DNA of 64,000 nt from an uncultured Bacteroidales bacterium (GTDB lineage Bacteria; Bacteroidota; Bacteroidia; Bacteroidales; Bacteroidaceae), in NCBI GenBank assembly GCA_902779165.1, contig CACZAN010000004.1:1-64000 (forward strand), in the 5' to 3' direction. The translations under genes were made by a program, and so were the position numbers. Below are positions 32,716-41,098 of the stretch, one piece after another (position 1 is the stretch's first letter; every line of letters starts with the position of its first letter). The notes under the pieces are model-generated. The model was not told the DNA's origin. It saw nothing but the letters and a program-made list of their open reading frames with translations, and made no database searches.

Positions 32716-34383
32716 TTACCATACAAATTCTTTAGAATCTCCATCGGGACGCTGGGGATCGGGGTTGTTGACCAGACCCTTGTTGTTGTCAGCCTCGGTA
32801 CCGACGAAGCACCAGTTCATCCACATCGGAGTAGTCTCGACGTTGAAGCGGGAGTTCTCAACATGGTTCGTGCGAGCATAGCTGCGGATGATACCCTTGC
32901 CCAGACGCTTGATGTCGAAAGTAGCGAAGCCTTCGCCCCACAGCTCCACGCGGCGCTGCCACCATACTTCATTCTGGAACTTGGAAGTGGCGGTGTTGTA
33001 GTAAGCCTCGTTGTGAGTGCCATAGGTGTAGGAAGCATCGCGAGTCTGTGCGAAAGCGGTGAGCAGCTGGATACCGCGAGCCTCATCCTGCATACCAGCA
33101 GCCTCGGCTTCGATAAGCTTCATTTCCTCCACACGCATGATAGGAATAGCGATGACCCATGCGGTGTACTTCACAGCGTACATACCAGCTTGGGGACGGA
33201 ACTTGAACTCAAAGCCGCCAGGACCGTACTCAGCAGCACTGACAGAGCCCAGGATCTGCTCGGGATGATCGGTGTAAGCCTTGAGGGCCTCTTCCTTGGC
33301 AGCATCGTCCATATCGTCGATAGCGAAGTCTACGAACATCTGCTTGCGGAAGTCGGTGGCGGGAATCGTCTCATAGAGGTGACGGTCGATGACGTTCGGG
33401 CCACCATAGTTGGCAGCATAGCCGCAATCGAAGCCGTTCTCCATCGTCATCACGCTGCCCCAGCTGGAGTCACCGTCATTTTCGAGGATATTGGGGTCGG
33501 TATCCTTGTTGGTCATACCGAACATCCAGGAGCTGTTGGGAGAGTTGAAGCCATAGTCGCGGCTGAGGTAGTCGGCCTGAGACATCATGGTGTAGTTCTC
33601 CATAGCCTTCTTGGCGTACTTCTCTGCATTGGCCCAATCCTGCTTCTCGAGGTACACGCGAGCTTTCAGACCGAAGACAACAGTCGTGTCAGGGGTATAG
33701 ACATCTTCGCGCTTGTAGTTGGCCAGCAGTTTCTCTGCAGCATCCAGGTCCTTGAGGATGAACTCAAAAGCCTCATTCCAAGTCATACGGGGATTGTTGC
33801 GGGCTTCGGCAATAGTGGTAGCCTCGGTAATCTTAACAGTGGTACCGGCATTGGGGTTCTTGTAGTAGGGTTCTGCGGAGTACATACGAACCAGGTCAAA
33901 ATAGAACATGGCACGCATAGCGTAAGCAATACCTACACCAATCTCACGGCCTTCGGTAGGGGTGGCATAATCGGCGGCACCACCCATGGTGATGACATCG
34001 TTACAGCCCTTAATCCAGCCATAATAAACCGTCCAGGGGAGCTGGGTGACAGCCCATCCGGGAGCGAGGTAGGTGAAGTCCTGATACCAGGTATCGAACC
34101 AGTTGTTGGTACCTACGGGAATAATGTCCTGGCCTTCCACGTCACGGGTGAGGTAGAAAGCGGGATAACCGTGGTCGTAGACACGATGGTCACTACCAGC
34201 ATAGAGGAACTCACCGGTCAGGGTAGAAGTAAGCGTGGCTACTGATTTGTCGAACACACCAGGAGCATTAGCCATCTGTTCCTCCGTCACAGTGCTGCTC
34301 TGAGGGTCAATTTGCTGGAGACAGCTGGTGAGGAGCGTGGTTCCCAACACGGCTGCCATAATTACTGAAAATATCTTTTTCAT
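32716..34383 (-). CDS. SusD/RagB family nutrient-binding lipoprotein
   Basis: 555 residues from the ATG at 34383. The frame can be opened upstream to a TTG at 34392, but the ATG starts the lipoprotein signal MKKIFSVIMAAVLGTTLLTSC directly. Typical SusD features follow: helical repeats (IAYAMRAMFYFDLVRMYSAEPYY, AFEFILKDLDAAEKLL, FGLKARVYLEKQDWANAEKYAKKAM) and the end WWQRRVELWGEGFATFDIKRLGKGI. SusD-like proteins cap the SusC channel and bind the nutrient at the cell surface. It lies 11 nt or so downstream of susC. Confidence 0.95.
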   Translation of the reverse strand: MKKIFSVIMAAVLGTTLLTSCLQQIDPQSSTVTEEQMANAPGVFDKSVATLTSTLTGEFLYAGSDHRVYDHGYPAFYLTRDVEGQDIIPVGTNNWFDTWYQDFTYLAPGWAVTQLPWTVYYGWIKGCNDVITMGGAADYATPTEGREIGVGIAYAMRAMFYFDLVRMYSAEPYYKNPNAGTTVKITEATTIAEARNNPRMTWNEAFEFILKDLDAAEKLLANYKREDVYTPDTTVVFGLKARVYLEKQDWANAEKYAKKAMENYTMMSQADYLSRDYGFNSPNSSWMFGMTNKDTDPNILENDGDSSWGSVMTMENGFDCGYAANYGGPNVIDRHLYETIPATDFRKQMFVDFAIDDMDDAAKEEALKAYTDHPEQILGSVSAAEYGPGGFEFKFRPQAGMYAVKYTAWVIAIPIMRVEEMKLIEAEAAGMQDEARGIQLLTAFAQTRDASYTYGTHNEAYYNTATSKFQNEVWWQRRVELWGEGFATFDIKRLGKGIIRSYARTNHVENSRFNVETTPMWMNWCFVGTEADNNKGLVNNPDPQRPDGDSKEFVW

Positions 34384-34403
34384 AGTCTTCAATTCTTTTT
34401 AGA

Positions 34404-37400
34404 TTAGAAAGAAACCTGAACACCGCCCATGATGGTGCGCAGCGGGCTCATAACAGAAGAACCGCTGGAGGGGGTGTCGACGAAGCTGTAACGGGGGTCA
34501 AGACCGCGACGTGCGCTCCAGAAGCAGAGGTTCTCGCCCTGAGCGTAGATGCGAAGCTTGTTGATCTTAATCTTCTGAGTCAGAGACTTCGGGAAGGTGT
34601 AACCGACAGCGAAGCTCTGGAAGTTCAGGTAGCTGGCGTTGGTGAGGAAGCGACTGCTGCGAGTGCCACCACCGATATAGAGGTCAGCATACTGGAAGCG
34701 AGGAATGTCGCTGGTCGTGTTCTCAGGAGTCCAGGAGTTCAGAATGTCCTTGTGGAGGGTCTGACCATTGGAAGTGCTGGTGATGGGGTTCATCAGCGAA
34801 GCATAAGCGAAGTCATAGATCTTACCGCCGAGCTGATAGTCGAAGGTAGCGCTGATATCCACATTGTAAAGCTTCAGGGTGGTGGAGAAACCGCCGGAAA
34901 CCTTAGGCATGATGGAACCCTGCTCGTAGTAGGTAGCCTTGTTGAAGTCTGTGGTGGTGTAGTCGTGGTTCACACCGGGCTGAGCGCTCTTACTGGAAGC
35001 GTCCTCGAAGTTCTTGTCCACCCAGTAGAGGGCTTCACCCTTTTCGTTGACACCTGCATATTCGGGAATGATGCTGTTGTAGAGGGGCTTGCCTTCCTCG
35101 TACCAGAAGCTGAGCATGTTCTGGCCGCCGAGGGAGAGGCCACCGTCGCTCTGGGAGAAGCCGCCGTAGTTAGCAATCTTATCCTCTGGCAATTTCAGGA
35201 TCTTGGTCTGGTTGTGAGCCAAGTTAGCAGAAATATTCCAAGTGATGTCGTGCGTGCGGATAACGTCGCCGCTCAGGGTCAGTTCCACACCACGGTTGCG
35301 GATGTCGCCGAGGTTACCCCAGTAGGCGCGAGAACCGAGGCTCTCAGGAATGCTGAGCTGGAAGAGCAGGTCGGTGACCTTCTTGTTGTAGAAGTCGATG
35401 CCACCAGTCAGACGGCCCTTGAAGAAGCTCCATTCCACACCGAGGTTGTAGCTCGTGGTGGTTTCCCAAGTAATATCCTCATTACCTATTCGAGCGAAGG
35501 ACGGGTTCATGGTGTTCTCACCCTTGCTCAGCGTGTAGAGGTTAGTGTAACCCCAGTTTGTGATATTATCATTACCCTGCTGACCAACGGAGAACTTAAT
35601 CTTCAACTGGTCAACCCAGTCAGCGGTGAAGAACTTCTCCTTGTTGATGAGCCAACCCACACCGGCACTCCAGAAGTTACCCCAAGCGTGGTTGTTGGGA
35701 TTGATCATGAAGCGGGAAGAACCGTCGCGACGATAAGATGCGTTGACGAAGTACTTCTGATCGTAGTTGTACATCAAGTTTCCGAAATAACCCTCAACGT
35801 TATAGCCAGAGGGATAAGAGTTGGAGTCGTAGCGATCGGAAAAGGCGCTGATTTCCTGAATCTCGGGAGAGAAGCCGCCGCGGGCACCAGCCCAAAGGTA
35901 GCGGGAGGAAATCTTGTACCACTCATGACCCACCATGAAGTTGATGTCGTGCTTGTTGATTTCCTTATAGAATGTCAGGGTCTGGATATAGTTCTGACGG
36001 AAAGTCTGAGTCTGACTCTTGGTAATCTGACCGTTGTTAGCAGCCTGTGCACCATAGAAAGGATTGGTGTAGTCGCTGGTGGCGCTGGTGGCGTAGTTGA
36101 GGTTGTTGGTGCTGTTGAAGCGCAGCCACTTGGTGATGTCGATGTCAGCGGTGAAAGTGCCGTTGAACTGGTTGCCGTAGGTGTAGACATCATCATACAT
36201 GTTCTGGCTGATGGGGTTGTAGGTCTGGTTGTAGGGACGTGAGAGACCGGGGAAGTTCGTGGCAGCCACACCATAGTCATACTGCTGATGACCATATTCG
36301 TCGGTGCGGATCTTCGGGTTGCCGTTCTCATCGAGCACGCGGACATACAACGGATAGATAGGAGCAATCAGGGATGCGAAGGACATCAGGTTGCTCAGGT
36401 TCGGGTTGGCAGTGGTGTTGCTGTGAACATAGCCCACGTTGGCACCCATCTTGAACCAGTCGCGGACGCGGTAGTCAGCCTTCAGACGAGCAGTGAAGCG
36501 CTCGTAGTTGGCCTTGGCTACGATACCGTCCTCATTCAGGTAACCGGCGCTGGCGTAATAGGTGTTACGGTCGCTGCCGCCACTGACGTTGACGGTGTAC
36601 TCCTGACGGAAGCCGGCACCGAAAGTCTCGGCAACGTAGTCGTCGGGAAGGATGTAGTAAGTCTCGCCGTTGGCATCGTAGGAGCGACCCAGCGTAGCGT
36701 TCGGGTTCAGCTTGCCGTTGACGCCGATGAGGTTCTGGCCATCGGGAACAGTGTAGGGATTGTACTTCAGACCCTGGTTACCGGTGAACATGCGATTGTT
36801 GGCCCACTGGTTGGCAGCCTTAGCAGTCATACCGTTGCTGGAAGCATAGTTGTACAACTGCTGGTAGTAGGTCTCTACAAACTGGTTGGGGTCGGTGATG
36901 GTCTCATACTGCTGGATGGCGCGCGTGTTGGCACCCCACTTCATGTCGACATTGACCTGAGGTGAAGCAGAAGAACCCTTCTTGGTGGTCACCAGGATGA
37001 CACCAGCGGCACCACGGGCACCATACAGAGCTGCAGAAGCAGCATCCTTCAGCACGGTGATGCTCTCGATATCCTCAGAAGGAATGTTCAGAAGACTGGC
37101 GCTGTAGGGCGAACCGTCGACAATGACCAGAGGATCAACGTCGGCATACATAGAGGCAAGACCACGGATGGTGACATGACCGCCGTCGGAACCGGGCGTA
37201 CCGCTGGAACCGTGAATCTGCAAGCCAGGAACGGAACCCACGAGGGCGTCCTTCACATTGGTCGTGATCTTCTTGCTCAGTTCGTCAGCTCCTACGACAG
37301 AGGCAGAACCCGTGAAGGAGGACTTTGTCTGCTGACCGAAAGCAACGACCATGACTTCGTCGAGCAGGCTCTCGTCGGTGTCCAAAGCAATACGCATACC

Positions 37401-37661
37401 GTTGCGGGCTTTCACCACGCGACGGAGCATACCGATGTGGGTGATTTCCAGACGAGTGTCGGCACTCGGCACCGTGATGGTGAAGTCACCGTCGAGATTG
37501 GTCATGGTACCAGTCTTCTCGCCAAGGATCTTGACGGAAGCACCAGGCAAGGGCTCTCCATCGTCGGCAGAGATAATGGTGCCCTTCACTTGAGTTTGGG
37601 CGATTGCCATTCCTACACATAGGAACAGGCTGCCCAGGAAAAGCATTAATCTTTTTTCCAT
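34404..37661 (-). CDS. SusC/RagA family TonB-linked outer-membrane transporter
   Basis: 1085 residues. The signal peptide is followed by a carboxypeptidase-like domain (VKGTIISADDGEPLPGASVKI ... THIGM), a TonB box region (DEVMVVAFG), a plug domain with the family signature (LVIVDGSPYSASLLNI ... VLKDAASAALYGARGAAGVILVTTKKG) and a 22-strand barrel ending in a terminal phenylalanine (MGGVQVSF). It imports a nutrient across the outer membrane using TonB energy. The association with a C10 protease hints at peptides rather than glycans, which is an inference. Confidence 0.96.
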   Translation of the reverse strand: MEKRLMLFLGSLFLCVGMAIAQTQVKGTIISADDGEPLPGASVKILGEKTGTMTNLDGDFTITVPSADTRLEITHIGMLRRVVKARNGMRIALDTDESLLDEVMVVAFGQQTKSSFTGSASVVGADELSKKITTNVKDALVGSVPGLQIHGSSGTPGSDGGHVTIRGLASMYADVDPLVIVDGSPYSASLLNIPSEDIESITVLKDAASAALYGARGAAGVILVTTKKGSSASPQVNVDMKWGANTRAIQQYETITDPNQFVETYYQQLYNYASSNGMTAKAANQWANNRMFTGNQGLKYNPYTVPDGQNLIGVNGKLNPNATLGRSYDANGETYYILPDDYVAETFGAGFRQEYTVNVSGGSDRNTYYASAGYLNEDGIVAKANYERFTARLKADYRVRDWFKMGANVGYVHSNTTANPNLSNLMSFASLIAPIYPLYVRVLDENGNPKIRTDEYGHQQYDYGVAATNFPGLSRPYNQTYNPISQNMYDDVYTYGNQFNGTFTADIDITKWLRFNSTNNLNYATSATSDYTNPFYGAQAANNGQITKSQTQTFRQNYIQTLTFYKEINKHDINFMVGHEWYKISSRYLWAGARGGFSPEIQEISAFSDRYDSNSYPSGYNVEGYFGNLMYNYDQKYFVNASYRRDGSSRFMINPNNHAWGNFWSAGVGWLINKEKFFTADWVDQLKIKFSVGQQGNDNITNWGYTNLYTLSKGENTMNPSFARIGNEDITWETTTSYNLGVEWSFFKGRLTGGIDFYNKKVTDLLFQLSIPESLGSRAYWGNLGDIRNRGVELTLSGDVIRTHDITWNISANLAHNQTKILKLPEDKIANYGGFSQSDGGLSLGGQNMLSFWYEEGKPLYNSIIPEYAGVNEKGEALYWVDKNFEDASSKSAQPGVNHDYTTTDFNKATYYEQGSIMPKVSGGFSTTLKLYNVDISATFDYQLGGKIYDFAYASLMNPITSTSNGQTLHKDILNSWTPENTTSDIPRFQYADLYIGGGTRSSRFLTNASYLNFQSFAVGYTFPKSLTQKIKINKLRIYAQGENLCFWSARRGLDPRYSFVDTPSSGSSVMSPLRTIMGGVQVSF

Positions 37662-37942
37662 AAATACTCTTTTAATTAAACATAATACCTATTTTATTAT
37701 TTGCTTTCTCTTTGTCCTGATAATATCTTGCGTTTATAGCCGTTGGGGTTCTCTACAGCATTTCAAGTCTTTAGACATTCCTTTCGGTCTTGTTAACATT
37801 TCTGGCCGGTTGGATGTATATTCCGCAATGAAATTTGCCAGCTACCTTCCTTGCTTACAGCCAAGCCGTTAAGCCTCAGCACTGCATCGTTAAAGGGTCT
37901 GACAAACTCACATGCTCTATACTATTCGTCATTTTGACGGCG

Positions 37943-37950
37943 CAAAAATA
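37943..37950 (-). promoter_or_regulatory. candidate -7 box of the susC operon
   Basis: TATTTTTG on the minus strand, about 280 nt upstream of the susC ATG, implying a long leader. No -33 box is visible. Confidence 0.4.
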
Positions 37951-38180
37951 ATACAAATTTAGCGAACGACCATAAAAAATGTAAAAAAAATCATTTTGAA
38001 GCACATTTTTTTATAAAAACAGGGTCACAACCCCTCAAAATGGCACACTTTTACCCGATTTGTGCAGCATTTTGTCGCTCCATCTGAGCACTCCCCCACC
38101 CCATTCGGGCTTCCTGCTCCTATTCTATCGCCCACCCGCCCCTTTACCTCGCGCGCGTACCTTTATTATATTATCCTTTT

Positions 38181-38290
38181 ACGTATATACGTCCCGCCCT
38201 TTATGTATATACGTCTCGCACTTTACGTATATACGTCCCGGATCTTACGTATATACGTGAGCGTCCTTACTATATACATCCTGTGCTTGG
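38181..38290. repeat. 22-bp direct-repeat array with palindromic core ACGTATATACGT
   Basis: Five units start at exactly 38181, 38203, 38225, 38247 and 38269. The first four carry ACGTATATACGT (one has ATGTATATACGT) followed by a 10-nt C-rich spacer such as CCCGCCCTTT. The fifth is degenerate. The 22-bp period keeps the palindromes on nearly the same face of the helix. It looks like an iteron or operator array. No protein-coding gene is plausible here. The rest of 37662-38180 is AT-rich leader and spacer in which I see nothing definite. Confidence 0.92.
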
Positions 38291-38313
38291 TAGAAAAACA
38301 CAAAAATCTGAAG

Positions 38314-38583
38314 AAGTCAAAAAAGACCTCACACCTCACGCGAGCAGGTGTAATTAGCTGAAAATGCGCTAAATAAACAACACAACTCAATTTCAAGACC
38401 TCACGAAGACCTCACGGAGACCTCACACAGCTGTTTCTTGTCTAAGTGAGCCTCATAACACATAATCAGCGTGAGGTCTCCGTGAGGTCTTCGTGAGGTC
38501 TTGAAAAACATATCCACCTCCTATTTATCTGTAAAACAGACCGATGTGAAATTATCCGTGAGGTGTGAGGTCTTTTTCGACTT
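38314..38583. repeat. 270-bp nested palindrome built from GACCTCAC repeats
   Basis: The outer arms 38314-38340 and 38557-38583 match at 26 of 27 positions as reverse complements. The inner arms 38391-38426 and 38471-38506 are perfect over 36 bp, and each consists of three tandem AAGACCTCACG-type units. The inner loop is 44 bp. The whole could form a large cruciform or a long RNA hairpin. Confidence 0.95.
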
Positions 38584-38693
38584 ATTCCGATTTTTATACA
38601 TTAAAACGCCTCCCCGAGACAAGTCGAAGACTAATGATTAAAATATAAAAAAAGTAAAAAGAGGGGGGGCAAAAAAACTTTCGACTTATATTC

Positions 38694-38725
38694 TTTGGTA
38701 GTCTCATATTGTTTTTGTTACTTTG
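38694..38725 (+). promoter_or_regulatory. promoter of the DUF488/DuOB cassette
   Basis: -33 TTTG (38694-38697), 20 nt, then TTACTTTG (one mismatch to TAnnTTTG). The ATG at 38744 lies 19 nt downstream, which excludes the earlier in-frame start at 38723. Confidence 0.6.
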
Positions 38726-38743
38726 CAAGCAAAACAGAAGAAA

Positions 38744-39382
38744 ATGGCACAGAAGTTCAAATTATTTACCGTAGGACATTCTAATCAGACGCAAGATGAG
38801 TTTCTGCATCTGCTGCGGGAGAACGACATCAATTGTATTGTGGATGTTCGTAGTGTACCTGCAAGTAAGTATGCATCACAGTTCAATGAAGATATTTTGC
38901 GTTGGTTCCTGAAATACAACGGAATTCATTACTTGCATTTTGGAGAAGAATTTGGGGCGCGTCGCTATGATTGCTTGAATGAAGATGGACAAGTTGATTT
39001 CGAATTGGCAATACAGACACCAGCCTTTTTGCATGGCGTACAGCGGATTATAAAGGGGCTGGAAAGCGGTTACCACATTGCCTTGATGTGTTCAGAGGCC
39101 AATCCTTTGGAATGCCATCGTTTCTCCTTTCTCTCACGTTATTTCCATGAGCATGGTTTTGACGTTCAACATATATTGAAGGATGCTGTAGTAGTGCCCC
39201 ACACCACACTGGAACATGTAATGATAGAGGAATACAAGAAGTCTCGCAAACATCATCTGCCTGACACAGACGATCTCTTCGGCAGTTACACGGTTGAGGA
39301 TCAACTTCGTGATGCTTACCGATTGAAGAACAAAGAAATAGGATACAGACCAGCCTCTCAAGAAGAAAATATTTACACATGA
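38744..39382 (+). CDS. DUF488 family protein, long form
   Basis: 212 residues. LFTVGHSNQTQDEFLHLLRENDINCIVDVRSVPASKYASQFN and the central LMCSEANPLECHRFSFLSRYF are the two signature blocks of DUF488 (T-x-GHS, DVR, and a Cys...CHR motif). A C-terminal extension of about 60 residues follows. The fold is compact alpha/beta, and the conserved Cys and CHR residues suggest an enzymatic or nucleic-acid-related role, but no reaction is established to my knowledge. It is the first gene of a tight three-gene operon: its stop overlaps the next start (ATGA). The codon use is AT-rich compared with the flanking genes. Confidence 0.9.
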   Translation: MAQKFKLFTVGHSNQTQDEFLHLLRENDINCIVDVRSVPASKYASQFNEDILRWFLKYNGIHYLHFGEEFGARRYDCLNEDGQVDFELAIQTPAFLHGVQRIIKGLESGYHIALMCSEANPLECHRFSFLSRYFHEHGFDVQHILKDAVVVPHTTLEHVMIEEYKKSRKHHLPDTDDLFGSYTVEDQLRDAYRLKNKEIGYRPASQEENIYT

Positions 39383-39822
39383 TCACACTCTACACCATTG
39401 GTTTCACCAAGAAAAGCGCTGAACAGTTTTTTACGCTTTTGAAGAAGAACAAGGTTAAGAAATTGGTTGATGTCCGCATCAGCAATGGTAGTCAATTGGC
39501 AGGTTTTGCCAAAGGGCGCGATTTGGAGTTTTTCACTCGTGAACTTTTACATATTCCTTACGAACACATACTTGACTTTGCCACACCTAAGGAACTTCTT
39601 GATAAGTGGCATAGCCAGGAGGTAACTTGGACTCAGTATGAAGCAGTCTATCTTGCAGCTTTGAAAGAACGTGATATTCTGCGAAAATACGGTATTAAGC
39701 AATTTGATTGTGCGTGTTTTCTCTGCACAGAAGAGACTCCAGAGCAGTGTCACCGACGTCTCTTAGCAGAATATATGCAGCACCACAGCACGGAGGAGGT
39801 AAGAATTGTGCACCTAACCTAA
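39379..39822 (+). CDS. DUF488 family protein, short form
   Basis: 147 residues. LYTIGFTKKSAEQFFTLLKKNKVKKLVDVRISNGSQLAGFAKG and the CACFLCTEETPEQCHRRLLAEYM block place it in the same family as the preceding gene, but in a different branch: GFTKKS replaces GHS, and there is no C-terminal extension. Start and upstream stop overlap by 4 nt, and the next gene begins 7 nt downstream. The two DUF488 paralogues may act as a heteromer, which is an inference from their pairing. Confidence 0.9.
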   Translation: MITLYTIGFTKKSAEQFFTLLKKNKVKKLVDVRISNGSQLAGFAKGRDLEFFTRELLHIPYEHILDFATPKELLDKWHSQEVTWTQYEAVYLAALKERDILRKYGIKQFDCACFLCTEETPEQCHRRLLAEYMQHHSTEEVRIVHLT

Positions 39823-39829
39823 TTCTTTA

Positions 39830-40909
39830 ATGAAAGAAAGGCTTTTCATATGTCTTGCAAATTCCTACAAACGTGGAGGACGTTGCATTGCGGGTGTTGA
39901 GATTCGTTTCAATGCATTTGGTCATTGGGGAGTTATCCATAATGATGATGGAACTCCAAAATGGATTCGTCCTGTTAAGAGAAGCCTCTATGGAGAAGTG
40001 CCAACAGAAGAGGCATTAGCATTTGACTTACTGTCTATCGTGAGAGTCGTTGATGCAGAACCATGTCCCCATTGTGCCCATTCCGAAAATGTTTATTATT
40101 CCCGATTGGAGCATACTCATTTGCAGGTACAGCTATCCGATATTATTGCACATCATTTATTTGATTATCAACACGAAGAAGTTTTTTATAATCAAGGCAA
40201 GGCCATCCCTCCTTCAGTATATGCCAAAGGATGTTATTCCTTGATGTTTCTTAAACCAGAAAAAGCCCTTGTTTATGTAGATACAGATCGTGAGAAGCCT
40301 CAATTTAGATTGGAGTTTCTTTTCAAGGGTGTCCGATATGACTTACCTATTACAGATCCGGATTTCTTGGATTTCCTACGAGATGACCCAGAGCAAATTG
40401 GTGCCTACTCAGATATTTTCATTACCGTTTCTATTGGGTTGGAGCACGAGGGGTGGCATCATAAGCTTGTTGCGGGAGTCATTGGGTATGAACGTTGTGC
40501 TGTACCAATTATTAATATTGATGAACCGATACTTCTGAAAGAATCAGAGGGTCCTTCGTATATGGAACGGCAAAAGCAACTATATGCAAATGCTTATTCC
40601 AAATGGACGGATGAAGATGATACGCTTCTAATGGAACTCTATTCACAGGGGGCTTCAGTAACGGAGCTGATGGAACACTTTGGCCGGAATCGCGGTGCTA
40701 TACGTTCTAGATTGAAGAAACTTTCTGAAGAAAGGCTTCAGTCTCCTATTACTACGTTTGAAGAGAAAGAACGAAGACATTTTTCATATGATGATGAGGA
40801 AGATAATATTCCATTCTTAAAAGAAGAAGAGGCGGAATATGAAGTAGAAAGTAAAGTAAAAAAACGTGGATGGAAAACACTGTTTTCTTTTTGGAAAAGA
40901 CATCTATAA
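39830..40909 (+). CDS. dual OB-domain (DuOB) protein with C-terminal HTH
   Basis: 359 residues. The N-terminus ERLFICLANSYKRGGRCIAGVEI and GHWGVIHNDDGTPKWIRPV match the dual OB-containing domain that I know from genes adjacent to DUF488. A CPHC pair lies near residue 78. From about 262 a Myb/SANT-like helix-turn-helix is clear (KWTDEDDTLLMELYSQGASVTELMEHFGRNRGAIRSRLKKL). The end is acidic, then strongly basic (KVKKRGWKTLFSFWKRHL). OB folds and an HTH imply nucleic-acid binding, so this is likely the targeting subunit of the cassette. AT-rich codon use sets it apart from its neighbours. Confidence 0.8.
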   Translation: MKERLFICLANSYKRGGRCIAGVEIRFNAFGHWGVIHNDDGTPKWIRPVKRSLYGEVPTEEALAFDLLSIVRVVDAEPCPHCAHSENVYYSRLEHTHLQVQLSDIIAHHLFDYQHEEVFYNQGKAIPPSVYAKGCYSLMFLKPEKALVYVDTDREKPQFRLEFLFKGVRYDLPITDPDFLDFLRDDPEQIGAYSDIFITVSIGLEHEGWHHKLVAGVIGYERCAVPIINIDEPILLKESEGPSYMERQKQLYANAYSKWTDEDDTLLMELYSQGASVTELMEHFGRNRGAIRSRLKKLSEERLQSPITTFEEKERRHFSYDDEEDNIPFLKEEEAEYEVESKVKKRGWKTLFSFWKRHL

Positions 40910-40973
40910 AAGTAGAATTAACGTAAAAGTATTAGTCGTTTACATAGGAAGTATCGACGCTTCATAAAACAAA

Positions 40974-41063
40974 AAGCTCGACCTCTTCAAGGCCGAAGGT
41001 GGAGCCGACACCAACAGCAAGCTTCGCATCGTGGAAATAGAATTCCTGAAGAATATCAAGTAA
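40974..41063 (+). pseudogene. 3' remnant of an unidentified gene
   Basis: A 29-codon open stretch (KLDLFKAEGGADTNSKLRIVE... ending in stop TAA) has the GC-rich codon pattern of the flanking hydrolase genes, but no start and no upstream coding sequence. It reads as the tail of a protein cut off when the DUF488/DuOB island arrived. I cannot name the parent family. Confidence 0.55.
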
Positions 41064-41098
41064 GACACCATATTCGCTATTATACAGATACATAAGAT

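Noticed and set aside
36288..36965. Long plus-strand ORFs opposite susC and susD
   Set aside because: They mirror codon bias of the real minus-strand genes and contain no domain or signal sequence.
38060..38361. Coding region across the 22-bp array
   Set aside because: The reading frames simply translate the repeat into Tyr/Ile-rich peptides and lack a start context.
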